In this document: piece after piece, positions 33,270-41,136 of the stretch
Numbering within the stretch: position 1 is the first letter of the stretch
Layout of the letters: each line of letters starts with the position of its first letter
Assembly (NCBI GenBank): GCA_964525495.1
Contig: CAZGHS010000001.1
Span: forward strand, 1 to 64,000
Length of the DNA: 64,000 nucleotides
Origin: CAZGHS01 sp964525495
GTDB lineage: Bacteria > Patescibacteriota > Microgenomatia > JALYQM01
Direction: 5' to 3'
The notes under the pieces: model-generated
Told to the model about the DNA's origin: nothing
The model's database searches: none
Seen by the model: the letters and a program-made list of their open reading frames with translations, nothing else
Program-made: the position numbers and the translations under genes

Positions 33270-33959
33270 ATGAACAATCCTCGAGATCTTCTTGAAAAAG
33301 CACTTCGTTTACAAGAATCTAACAAGCCAATTGAAGCATTAAACATAGAGAATCAAGCATTACTAGAATTCGCTCAAGCAAGTGACACAGCAGGATTCGC
33401 AGAAGTTACTGTCTTAAGATCCAAGACACTCAAACATCTCTACCAACAATCAGACAATAAGAATTATCTTATTCTCGCTCGTGCAGAAGCGCAGGGATCA
33501 GTGGAAATTGCTGAGAATTCATCAGATAAATATGCTTCCGCGATTCCATACTTTGTATTAGCCCAATTGCATGAAGCACTTGAAGAATATCCACCAGCAA
33601 AAATTGCCTATCAAAAATCTCTTGAATACCTTCCGCATGCACCTCAACCAAAACACAATAGAAAATCTGTTAAAGCAGACATTGAAGGACATTTAGCATT
33701 TTGTGAATTTAAATCTGGAGAGAAAGATGGTTTGCAAAAAGCACTATCCGCACTCATAGCACTCGAAGCGTCTGACGACGCAGATTCTTACGAATATAAT
33801 GTCTGGCTCACAGGCGCTCATATGAGAATAGCATCGATATACCATCAACTAAACAATCCTCAACAAGCGCAAACACATGTAGACAAAACAAGAGAAATTA
33901 TCAAAAGCGACGAGCGTCTTATCCTCCGTAAAAGCCAGCTAGAAAAAATGACAAATTAG
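33270..33959 (+). CDS. TPR-like helical repeat protein
   Basis: 229 residues from ATG 33270, 7 nt after TATAAT (33257-33262), again without SD; the frame is open to 33237. Helix pairs resembling tetratricopeptide repeats: LLEKALRLQESNKPIEALNI, AIPYFVLAQLHEALEEYPPA, ASIYHQLNNPQQAQTHVDK. Likely a protein-interaction scaffold in the cytoplasm. Convergent with radC, 4 bp apart. Confidence 0.7.
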   Translation: MNNPRDLLEKALRLQESNKPIEALNIENQALLEFAQASDTAGFAEVTVLRSKTLKHLYQQSDNKNYLILARAEAQGSVEIAENSSDKYASAIPYFVLAQLHEALEEYPPAKIAYQKSLEYLPHAPQPKHNRKSVKADIEGHLAFCEFKSGEKDGLQKALSALIALEASDDADSYEYNVWLTGAHMRIASIYHQLNNPQQAQTHVDKTREIIKSDERLILRKSQLEKMTN

Positions 33960-33963
33960 AGAG

Positions 33964-34650
33964 CTACATAAACCCATTCTCAGCCAAACTCAAAAAAGAA
34001 TTCTTCGCCACAATCACATGATCCACCACAGATATACCCATTATCACACCAGCATCAACCAATCGCTTAGTGATCTCAATATCATCATCACTCGGATCAC
34101 ACACTCCAGACGGATGATTGTGTGAAACTATCACTTGCGCCGCATGTCGGCGTATCGCTGCTTCAAACGTCTCGCGTGGGTGAATAATATTCGCAGTCAA
34201 AATCCCCACCGCAATCACATCCATACCCAAGAATTTATTCCGCACATCGAAGGACAAAACCACAAAATGTTCCTTAGATTCCTGAGAAATTTTAGATTTA
34301 ACCAAGCGATACACATCCGACGGCTTCATCACTACTTCATTATCATCAAGTCGCACAGCGCTCACGCGCCTCACAATCTCTAAACACGCTTTCAACTGAG
34401 TCGACTTCGCAACACCCAAGCCCCGCATCTTCTGAAGATCCGCAATCGAAGCATTCAAAATATTTTCTAGAGATCCAAAATGGGATAAAAGTTTCTGCGC
34501 TGTAACAAGCACCGATTCGCCCTGAATACCACGTCCTAACACCAATGCCAAAAGTTCCTGAGAAGACAAAGCCTCTGCACCATGCGCAATCATCCGTTCA
34601 CGAGGTCGTTCGTTCTGGGGCAGATCACGTACAGTAAAACTAGAACTCAT
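33964..34650 (-). CDS. radC: RadC/JAB-domain protein
   Basis: 228 residues from ATG 34650, whose ATGA overlaps the stop of the PspC gene; a longer frame begins at 34701 but would overlap it by 55 bp. Helix-hairpin-helix (LQKMRGLGVAKSTQLKA) followed by a JAB/MPN domain with SHNHPSGVCDPSDDD (HxH..D zinc site) and an upstream Glu. RadC-like proteins are linked to DNA repair or mobile elements, though the biochemical role is unsettled. Operon of SAM hydrolase, PspC, RadC. Confidence 0.92.
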   Translation of the reverse strand: MSSSFTVRDLPQNERPRERMIAHGAEALSSQELLALVLGRGIQGESVLVTAQKLLSHFGSLENILNASIADLQKMRGLGVAKSTQLKACLEIVRRVSAVRLDDNEVVMKPSDVYRLVKSKISQESKEHFVVLSFDVRNKFLGMDVIAVGILTANIIHPRETFEAAIRRHAAQVIVSHNHPSGVCDPSDDDIEITKRLVDAGVIMGISVVDHVIVAKNSFLSLAENGFM

Positions 34651-35114
34651 TTTTTCTTTGAAATCAAAATTATACCGATCAAGATCAACGCAACCGGCCA
34701 AAAATCTTCCATGTCAAAGAATCCAAATCCAATATTAGAATTTCGCAAAAGGAAAAATACACCAAAGACAATCAGTATAAGTGCAAAGACTCCACCACTA
34801 CTATTTGCCGGTCCTTGGCCCGTCACAGACTGTACAACCTTTGTTGCCTTCTCTTTCATATCTGTAACCACATCACCAAGTCTATCGGCTGATGCGGTAT
34901 CTGCATCGGCTTCTTCAGGCATCACGATCCAAAGCAAAATATAAACCAAAATCCCAGATCCACCCATTAACGTAAACAACACGAATGCGATACGAATAAT
35001 ACTTGGATCAATTTCAAAATACTCGGCAAGTCCAGCGCATACACCTGCAATCATTTCATTCTTTTCAGAACGATATAATCGCTTTTTAGGCACCTGTTTC
35101 TCTTCTGTTTCCAT
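34647..35114 (-). CDS. PspC-domain membrane protein
   Basis: 155 residues from ATG 35114, after a strong SD (AGGAGG, 9 nt). The PspC domain is residues 12-68: KKRLYRSEKNEMIAGVCAGLAEYF and IRIAFVLFTLMGGSGILVYILLWIVMPEE. A linker and two more membrane segments follow (FALILIVFGVFFLL, FWPVALILIGIILIS). PspC-type proteins take part in envelope stress responses. In an operon with the SAM hydrolase and radC. Confidence 0.88.
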   Translation of the reverse strand: METEEKQVPKKRLYRSEKNEMIAGVCAGLAEYFEIDPSIIRIAFVLFTLMGGSGILVYILLWIVMPEEADADTASADRLGDVVTDMKEKATKVVQSVTGQGPANSSGGVFALILIVFGVFFLLRNSNIGFGFFDMEDFWPVALILIGIILISKKK

Positions 35115-35156
35115 ATATCCGCTCCTCCTAAAAAGAGTATATCCCCTATCAATCAT

Positions 35157-35975
35157 CTATACAACAATATCCCCAACAGACAGCTCCAAGATTTTTGAAG
35201 CATTGGCACCTTGCACCGTGATTTCCAAGAATCGCTTATCCTCAATACCTGAGCTTCCGATCATTACAGCTTTCTCTCGATCAGGCACATCCTTCAATCG
35301 AGCATAGCATCCGAGTTTTCCAATTTCAGTTTCAAGTGAAGAATCTGCTTTAAAGCCAACTTCTTCCGGCAATATCGTTGTCTTACAGTTTCCAAAATTA
35401 TCTACAAACCACACAGCCAGTGGCGCATCAATTACTTCATCAACCGACATAACTTCGGCAGGCACTTCTCCACCCTGCACCAAATAAGCACCGACGCGAG
35501 GAGTGAAATCAAAACTACGGAACTGAGTAGTCTTCACATGCTCTGAGACTTCTTTACTGACCACACCTTTTACAGCCAAATGATCCATTACTGTCGGCAC
35601 ATCCATGACATGAATCTCTTTAGCAACTCCAAGTTTCTTTACCAAAGACAAAGCCAAACCATCAATCGAAGAAATAACCAACGTCTCCTTATACCAAAAA
35701 TATCCAAACGGAGTTCCGTTAGGCCATTTCTTACCCTTTCCATGCCTATGAGCTACGTTAACCAACACTACACCCTTCCGACCTTCAGCTGCATCAAGTA
35801 CATCGATCAGACAACCTGCTGCTTCCAATTCAGCGCTCGTAAATTCTTCATTTATATTCAATTCATGAGTCACACCAACAAAAGTAGGGTTAATACCCAA
35901 AAGTGAGGCTACTCGAGTACTCTGGCGACCTATTGCGTCATAATCCTGACAGTCGTTAATAATTGTGCAAAACAT
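35157..35975 (-). CDS. SAM hydroxide adenosyltransferase (SAM hydrolase)
   Basis: 272 residues, DUF62 / SAM_HAT family, related to fluorinase. The N-terminal domain carries the adenosine site (here INDCQDYDA, NPTFVGVTH, VLVNVAHRHGKG); the C-terminal domain has FVDNFGNCKTTI and the conserved end EITVQGANASKIL. Relatives split S-adenosylmethionine into adenosine and methionine with water. SD AAAGGAG before ATG. Upstream lies a Met-rich leader peptide and a terminator, which fits control by methionine or SAM supply. Confidence 0.85.
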   Translation of the reverse strand: MFCTIINDCQDYDAIGRQSTRVASLLGINPTFVGVTHELNINEEFTSAELEAAGCLIDVLDAAEGRKGVVLVNVAHRHGKGKKWPNGTPFGYFWYKETLVISSIDGLALSLVKKLGVAKEIHVMDVPTVMDHLAVKGVVSKEVSEHVKTTQFRSFDFTPRVGAYLVQGGEVPAEVMSVDEVIDAPLAVWFVDNFGNCKTTILPEEVGFKADSSLETEIGKLGCYARLKDVPDREKAVMIGSSGIEDKRFLEITVQGANASKILELSVGDIVV

Positions 35976-35997
35976 ATTTGCTCCTTTCTTATCTAAA

Positions 35998-36029
35998 ACT
36001 AAAAAAGCCTCCCGATTACTCTGGAGGCT
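35998..36029 (-). terminator. Attenuator terminator before SAM hydrolase
   Basis: On the minus strand AGCCTCC (36029-36023), 10-nt loop, GGAGGCT (36012-36006), then TTTTTTAG. It lies between the leader peptide and the gene at 35975. An alternative pairing exists: GGAGGGGTGC in the end of the leader peptide frame with GCAGCCTCC of the terminator arm, so the terminator can be prevented. Confidence 0.8.
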
Positions 36030-36054
36030 GCTATTTCTACATCAAATGATGTGA

Positions 36055-36114
36055 TTAGGCACCCCTCCTAGCCGGAAGGCTTCGCATACCCATCATGTTG
36101 TTTATAACTAACAT
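36055..36114 (-). CDS. Met-rich leader peptide
   Basis: A 19-codon frame, MLVINNMMGMRSLPARRGA, with Met at 1, 7, 8 and 10 and the rare codons AGG-AGG near the end. Its ATG is 6 nt after TATTAT (36126-36121), with TTGCTT (36149-36144) 17 bp upstream, so it would be a leaderless mRNA starting at this peptide. A small hairpin (36040-36053) and the terminator follow. Reading is inferred from arrangement; I know no described example. Confidence 0.55.
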   Translation of the reverse strand: MLVINNMMGMRSLPARRGA

Positions 36115-36120
36115 AGGCTC

Positions 36121-36149
36121 ATAATACTACAACACCGCTACAAAAGCAA
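36121..36149 (-). promoter_or_regulatory. Promoter of the leader peptide / SAM hydrolase operon
   Basis: TTGCTT, 17 bp, TATTAT on the minus strand; the -10 box ends 6 nt before the leader ATG. Confidence 0.6.
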
Positions 36150-36365
36150 AATTCAAAGCAGGTTTGCAAAAAAGCCTATAGAATGATAACATGCGTCTTG
36201 TTTTCCTAATTGCAGCCAAATGCTGAGTTTTAAGAAAACATGAACCTTAACACGATTTGTGATTCATTTTCCCTTACTTTATAGTCTCTTTAAGCCGATA
36301 TAGTCATATCGTTTTCAAGGGGCTATAAAGTCAATCGCAACAACATGAAAGGGGCTGCCACAATC
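36150..36365 (+). other. Leader region with long stem before 36366
   Basis: Contains an 11-bp stem TATAGTCTCTT (36280-36290) with AAGGGGCTATA (36317-36327; two G-U pairs), enclosing a second hairpin CGATAT-AGTC-ATATCG (36296-36311). It lies shortly before the gene's SD. Could be a regulatory 5' leader; no known class recognised. No other gene seen. Confidence 0.55.
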
Positions 36366-36761
36366 ATGGACGACACAGTCGAAACCTCACAGCAGGCAAG
36401 AGCAATCAAATTTGTACGTGAACGACTCAGTGAAGCGAGAAAAAAAGGAGTGTCTGTAGACGAACTAACTCAAACGGTCGGCACGCAATTTCCTGAGATC
36501 GTGGGCCGTAAATTCGGACCGGTCCTCGTCGGAGTTAGGGCACGAAAACATGAGGGCCGATATTATCTCTCTGAGTACTTTCCCACCACGCCACCACCAG
36601 CCGAGCCTTCAGTCCGAAACTACGAACTACCCTCAATGTCAGTTACAGTAAAAGAAGGCAGAAAAAAGATCTACGAAGGGCCCGCCAGCAAGGTTACAAT
36701 CTATCCGCCTGGACACAATAACAACAACACACCACCCACTCGGCGGCGCGGCAGCAAATAG
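36366..36761 (+). CDS. Small basic protein, unknown
   Basis: 131 residues if started at ATG 36366, behind AAAGGGG by 11 nt; an ATG at 36345 is also possible. Residues 10-60 (ARAIKFVRERLSEARKKGVSVDELTQTVGTQFPEI) may form an HTH-like or helical domain. The rest has Pro/Thr linkers, short strands and a low-complexity Asn/Pro/Arg tail. Function unknown. Preceded by a structured leader. Confidence 0.5.
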   Translation: MDDTVETSQQARAIKFVRERLSEARKKGVSVDELTQTVGTQFPEIVGRKFGPVLVGVRARKHEGRYYLSEYFPTTPPPAEPSVRNYELPSMSVTVKEGRKKIYEGPASKVTIYPPGHNNNNTPPTRRRGSK

Positions 36762-36898
36762 GAACGCAAATCGTAATTCGTAGAAAAAAACACTACAGTC
36801 CGGTAATTCATTACTTGGAAGGTCGTGTCGAATAACTACGAATCGGGGGATATGCAATATACTTAAAAAGTATAAAACATATCCCCTTAGATATATTG

Positions 36899-36972
36899 TC
36901 GGAGCGAGAAGACTTGAACTTCCAACCTCTTGCACCCCATGCAAGCGCGCTAGCCAATTGCGCCACGCCCCG
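36899..36972 (-). tRNA. tRNA-Pro(GGG), 74 nt
   Basis: Reverse-strand cloverleaf: acceptor CGGGGCG / CGCTCCG (C1-G72 as usual for tRNA-Pro), D-arm GCGC / GCGC, anticodon stem CTTGC / GCAAG with loop ATGGGGT (anticodon GGG), T-arm GGAAG / CTTCT with TTCAAGT, discriminator A; CCA not encoded. TATAAT lies at 36990-36985 upstream. Confidence 0.95.
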
Positions 36973-37037
36973 ATTTCACACCATATTATACCATCCAAAC
37001 ACGCTTTCTTTAGTTCGACTGTGTTACTATTATGAGT

Positions 37038-37967
37038 ATGTCAATTCTAGAAAAAGCCACCGATGCAAGACAAACAGAGCTTTGGTCGGTATTCATGCAA
37101 AAACTCGGCTGGACCGTAGAAGAGATCGATGGCTACTACGTATTCATCAGAAAAATCCCCTTATTCAATCATGCACTTATCAAAATCCAACACAGCCGCG
37201 GAGTTCCACCACTCGATAAAATCGAAGAAATTGCCAAACGAAATAATGCCCTCTTTGTACTCATAGAACCAACCTCTATTGGCTACACTGAAGACCTTTA
37301 CAAAAAAAACGGCTATATGCGCTCCAAAATGAAAACTGCATATTCAGCGAACATTCTCATCGACTTAGTAAAAACCGATCAAGAAATACTTGAATCATTC
37401 TCAGAAAACGCCCGTAGAAATATTAAAAAAGCTGAAAAAGCAGGCATCACCATTTCCGAAAATTTAACAGACGACAACTCATACCAACACAAAGTAGATA
37501 TGTTCTACGAACTTCACAAAATGGTCAGCGTCAAAAAAAAATTCTATATCCACCCCTACAGCGAATTCACTGCTAAAGCCGAAGCTTTTAAAGACAACGG
37601 CTTCTTTCTCTTTGCATTTCAAAAGGGCGAACAAAAACCCGTCGGAGCGATCTGGTTCGGGGAAAAAGACAAAACGGTATACTATATAAACACAGGCATG
37701 AACGAAGAAGGTTACGCCAAAAACGCCAATTATCTCCTACTCTGGGAAGGCATTAAAATTGCTAAACAAAAAGGATTAGAAGTACTAGATTTTGAAGGAA
37801 TTTTCGACGAACGAAACAAACAAGAAAATAAAAAATGGAAAGGATTTACTGAGTTCAAAAAGAAATTCCATGGTGAAACAATCTACTACCCTCCTTCATG
37901 GATAAAAATTTATAATTTACCGTATAAAATTCTCTACATATGCGTCTCCTCGATCCTCCGATCATAG
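37038..37967 (+). CDS. FemAB-family aminoacyltransferase
   Basis: 309 residues from ATG 37038, 7 nt after TACTAT. Two GNAT-like domains: IKIQHSRGVPPLDKIEEI and SENARRNIKKAEKAGITI, then FAFQKGEQKPVGAIWFG, and the family end motif DFEGIFDERN...WKGFTEFKKKFHGE. FemABX proteins add amino acids from aminoacyl-tRNA to lipid II to build peptidoglycan cross-bridges. Which amino acid is not visible. Overlaps the next gene by 28 bp. Confidence 0.85.
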   Translation: MSILEKATDARQTELWSVFMQKLGWTVEEIDGYYVFIRKIPLFNHALIKIQHSRGVPPLDKIEEIAKRNNALFVLIEPTSIGYTEDLYKKNGYMRSKMKTAYSANILIDLVKTDQEILESFSENARRNIKKAEKAGITISENLTDDNSYQHKVDMFYELHKMVSVKKKFYIHPYSEFTAKAEAFKDNGFFLFAFQKGEQKPVGAIWFGEKDKTVYYINTGMNEEGYAKNANYLLLWEGIKIAKQKGLEVLDFEGIFDERNKQENKKWKGFTEFKKKFHGETIYYPPSWIKIYNLPYKILYICVSSILRS

Positions 37968-38716
37968 TTGCCTATATAGTCTTCTTAGCTTTATGCATAC
38001 TCTTCGTATACAAAACACGTATACCAATAGTCAAAAAGTATAAATCCGAACTAAACAAATTTATTGACGTGCGCAAAAACAAACTTGGCGAACTATATAT
38101 GACGCTCAACGGATATACACAAGGCATCGAGGTAAAAAAAGGCTTACAAAACACCGCTATAGACAAGTCATACTGGTATTTCTGCGCTAACTCAATCACC
38201 GAATTTTGTAAAAATATTGAGAAACCTAAAGTTCTCCTCCTTGGACTCGGTGCCGGAACTGTCCCTCATATAATAAACAACGTGAATCCCAACATCGAAA
38301 TGACAGTTGTCGAATACGATCCTGTAGTGATTCAAGTCTGCAAAGACTACTTTCGACTCAATGATCTCACTAACACACATGTCATAAACGCAGACGCATT
38401 TGAGTTTGTTAAACAAATCCCAGATACACTTTACGACGCAGTACTCATAGATCTTTTTATCAGCGAAGCACCCTACCTCTCACCTCAGAGCCAAAGCTAT
38501 AACTTTATCGCCGATGTAGACAAGCTCGTCAAGAAAGACGGTTGGTTTGTCTTAAATCGTCCTGCTAACGACGCATTCGCTAAAGCAGACCAGAAAAAAT
38601 TCATGGAGCTTGTAAAGAAAATCTTCAAAGAATACAAAGAAAACGAAATTATTGACCCACGCAATTACTACAACTATATTATCGAGGCCAAATATTTTCA
38701 GCCCGGAATAACATAA
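37940..38716 (+). CDS. Spermidine synthase-like methyltransferase-fold protein
   Basis: 258 residues. Membrane helix at residues 8-24 (IIVAYIVFLALCILFVY), then a Rossmann domain: VLLLGLGAGTVPHII (motif I), MTVVEYDPVVIQVCKDYF, YDAVLIDLFISEAP. Similar to membrane-linked SpeE-like proteins. Possibly aminopropyl- or methyltransferase; the substrate is unknown. Translationally coupled to FemAB. Convergent with the UbiA gene (19-bp overlap). Confidence 0.72.
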   Translation: MRLLDPPIIVAYIVFLALCILFVYKTRIPIVKKYKSELNKFIDVRKNKLGELYMTLNGYTQGIEVKKGLQNTAIDKSYWYFCANSITEFCKNIEKPKVLLLGLGAGTVPHIINNVNPNIEMTVVEYDPVVIQVCKDYFRLNDLTNTHVINADAFEFVKQIPDTLYDAVLIDLFISEAPYLSPQSQSYNFIADVDKLVKKDGWFVLNRPANDAFAKADQKKFMELVKKIFKEYKENEIIDPRNYYNYIIEAKYFQPGIT

Positions 38717-39645
38717 ATAATAGTGTGCACAATTATCGCCCAGATTATCACGGTCGTAAGAAGCGGTTTATCCGACAAAAGCATGCGCTCTGGCGACTCC
38801 CCTTCTTTCTTCTCATAAATAAGATACAAATACCGCATCACACCATAGATCACAAACGGAATCGTTGCCATGAACCATTTCGTATCATCCACTCGAGGTG
38901 TCAAACTATAGAAAAACTGACTAAAAAACCCGTTAGGTGTGATACGCGGCTGCTGAAATGCGAAAAGCGCGTACGTCATCCAAGTAGCAGTCGCAAACAT
39001 AGTAGTGTAAGCATGCAACAAAGACTCGGGATAATGACTCAGAGTCGACCTTACCTTGGCCACAGGTGCAGATTCAGCATATCCCTGCAATAAAGTTGCC
39101 TCAGCCCGTCGTTTACCGATAGCAATGAACAGCGCAAACGCAGCCACACACATCAAAAACCAGATATTAAGATGAGTTCCAATCACCCAAATACCAGCAT
39201 AAATCCGCAATAAAAATCCCGAAGCAATGGCCAAAACGTCAAGAATAATAATATTCTTCAAGTAATGCATATACGAAAATTGCAAAAGAAAATATGCAAT
39301 AACCGCAAGGAAAAAGCGTTGTGACAACAAATACGAAGAAACTAAGGCAACAATAATGAAAATCACACCAAGAATCGTTGCTAATTGAACAGATAACTGA
39401 CCTGAAGCAATAGGCCGCTTCTTCTTAAAGGGATGCAGACGATCCTTAGGCGCATCCACAATATCATTAAAGATATAAACAGCTGACGTCGCAAGTGAAA
39501 ACAAAAGAAAAGCCTGAGTAACGATCGAAAAATCAGACAAAACATACAGTCGTGCACTAAAAATCAAACCAGCATAGATAGTGAGGTTCTTAAGCCATTG
39601 TCGTGGCCTTATTGTTTTGACGATTGCAACGAACGTCTTATCCAT
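38698..39645 (-). CDS. UbiA-family prenyltransferase, DPPR-synthase-like
   Basis: 315 residues, nine or so membrane helices. First Asp-rich motif NDIVDAPKDRLHPFKKKRPIA near residue 60 and a second YMHYLKN..ILDVLAIA near 130. The N-terminal TIRPRQWLKN and the KKKRPI context fit decaprenyl-phosphate phosphoribosyltransferase, which makes the arabinose/ribose lipid carrier precursor. It overlaps the WecA-like gene by 37 bp, so prenyl-phosphate sugar chemistry is the common theme. Confidence 0.82.
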   Translation of the reverse strand: MDKTFVAIVKTIRPRQWLKNLTIYAGLIFSARLYVLSDFSIVTQAFLLFSLATSAVYIFNDIVDAPKDRLHPFKKKRPIASGQLSVQLATILGVIFIIVALVSSYLLSQRFFLAVIAYFLLQFSYMHYLKNIIILDVLAIASGFLLRIYAGIWVIGTHLNIWFLMCVAAFALFIAIGKRRAEATLLQGYAESAPVAKVRSTLSHYPESLLHAYTTMFATATWMTYALFAFQQPRITPNGFFSQFFYSLTPRVDDTKWFMATIPFVIYGVMRYLYLIYEKKEGESPERMLLSDKPLLTTVIIWAIIVHTIIYVIPG

Positions 39646-40691
39646 AACATGCTAACAGAAAATACGATCAGCACACCAATAAAAGCAAACAACTTACTCT
39701 GACTATTAATCTGTAATGTGAGTATACCTAATAAAGCGCATATTAGCCAATAGAAAAAAGCAATTCTCCGCTTTGACCACCCTAGATCCAGCAGATAATG
39801 GTGCAAGTGTGTACGATCACTCTTCATGGGGTTTTTCTTATGTGCCAAACGCCGCGAGAACACCCACAACGCATCCAGTATTGGGATAGCCAGCACAATG
39901 ATCGCAATGGCAAACTTTGCACCAGACAAAATCGCAAGCACAGCAATCATAAATCCAGAAAACGTAGAACCTCCAAATCCGGGCATTATTTTTTGAGGAT
40001 ACGATGAAAAAATAAGGAACCCGGCGAACGCACCCGCGGCAATAAAAGCCAGCAGAGCCGTCGGCTCAGAAAGTCGATCGTAACGCAGTGAAGCAAATCC
40101 AAGTATCGTCAAGGTAACCACAGCAATTCCTGCATTCTGCCCATCCACACCAGACGACCAATTAACCACGTTCATCATAGATACAATCCAAAAAATCGCC
40201 ACCACATCTGCCCATACCACTATCGTATGCAACCCGTCCCAGAAGTAGAGTGGGATTACCCATTCATTCAACAAAATCACCCCACCCAAAGGATTCGTCA
40301 CATAACTCACGCCAATACCAAACCCCACGACAATCAAGGCAAAAAGAAACATCAAACCCAACCGCAATTTTGGCGAAAGATCATATTTATCATCGATCAC
40401 GCCCATCACCACGATACACAGACCAGCCAAAAATATACCGGTCAGGTGTTTTACCCAATCAGTACTCTCAATAAACGAAAACTGAAATCCAAATATTAAC
40501 AGACTTGCAAAAAGCGTTGCCAAATATACTGGCGCCCCTCCTGCACGAGGGATCGGCGTACTATGCAAAATCGCGCCATGCTTTCGTTTTGGATCGTCTA
40601 CAAATCCATATTTAAAAGCCAAATAAATAGTAATTTTTGTAAAAATTAGTGCGAGTAAAAAAGCTAGTGAAAATCCTAAAAAATATGCCAT
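39609..40691 (-). CDS. WecA/TagO-like polyprenyl-phosphate sugar-1-P transferase
   Basis: 360 residues, ten or eleven membrane helices. Motifs: DDPKRKHGAILHSTPIPRAGG, VIDDKYDLSPKLRL (Mg-binding DD), NVVNWSSGVDGQNAGI, and the cytoplasmic KSDRTHLHHYLLDLGWSKRR (HxH) typical of WecA/TagO rather than MraY. Transfers a sugar-1-phosphate from UDP-sugar to the prenyl-phosphate carrier, starting surface glycan synthesis. Operon with UbiA. Confidence 0.9.
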   Translation of the reverse strand: MAYFLGFSLAFLLALIFTKITIYLAFKYGFVDDPKRKHGAILHSTPIPRAGGAPVYLATLFASLLIFGFQFSFIESTDWVKHLTGIFLAGLCIVVMGVIDDKYDLSPKLRLGLMFLFALIVVGFGIGVSYVTNPLGGVILLNEWVIPLYFWDGLHTIVVWADVVAIFWIVSMMNVVNWSSGVDGQNAGIAVVTLTILGFASLRYDRLSEPTALLAFIAAGAFAGFLIFSSYPQKIMPGFGGSTFSGFMIAVLAILSGAKFAIAIIVLAIPILDALWVFSRRLAHKKNPMKSDRTHLHHYLLDLGWSKRRIAFFYWLICALLGILTLQINSQSKLFAFIGVLIVFSVSMLWIRRSLQSSKQ

Positions 40692-40700
40692 GTATATTGT

Positions 40701-41123
40701 TTAAGCGAACCACAATTTCACAGTAATCACAAGATTCATGCTATTCCAAACAGCCAAAAGGCTCATCAAAGCACATACAGAAATAGTCCCACCCAAAATA
40801 CGAGCTGTCAGCGGCTCATTTTTAAAGGTAATAAGAGATAAGGCGTAATTAACAAGGAAAAATATAGTAAGTAATCCTGGCTGAAGCCAGATGAGATTTC
40901 TCATAGCCAACTGATCCACCCCCCAAGTGCGCTGCAAAAACAACGGAATCTCTGGAGGCAGTGAAGAAAAATTTATCCAGACCAGCAAAAAATTCAATAA
41001 AATAAGCAGGAAAGCTACAATAAAACTAACATTGGATATGCGGTCATTAAACTGATAATCAGCGACCACTGGTAACAACCGAGCAGTATTTGGCTTCAAT
41101 GATTTAAAAAACTGTTTCTTCAT
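40701..41123 (-). CDS. Four-helix membrane protein, unknown
   Basis: 140 residues, with hydrophobic stretches VSFIVAFLLILLNFLLVWI, LIWLQPGLLTIFFLVNYALS and ISVCALMSLLAVWNSM. TATACT ends 6 nt before the ATG, so a leaderless promoter seems to lie in the end of lepA. Lies between lepA and the wecA-like gene on the same strand. Family not recognised (resembles DUF1648-like small proteins only loosely). Confidence 0.6.
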   Translation of the reverse strand: MKKQFFKSLKPNTARLLPVVADYQFNDRISNVSFIVAFLLILLNFLLVWINFSSLPPEIPLFLQRTWGVDQLAMRNLIWLQPGLLTIFFLVNYALSLITFKNEPLTARILGGTISVCALMSLLAVWNSMNLVITVKLWFA

Positions 41124-41136
41124 ACGTCTAGTATAA

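Noticed and set aside
36030..36110. A c-di-GMP or other known riboswitch before the SAM hydrolase (GCGAAGCCTTCCGGC resembles part of one)
   Set aside because: Other conserved parts are missing and the region reads better as a leader peptide plus terminator.
36639..36998. A 119-codon minus-strand frame
   Set aside because: It runs through tRNA-Pro and antisense to the gene at 36366; no SD and no protein-like features.
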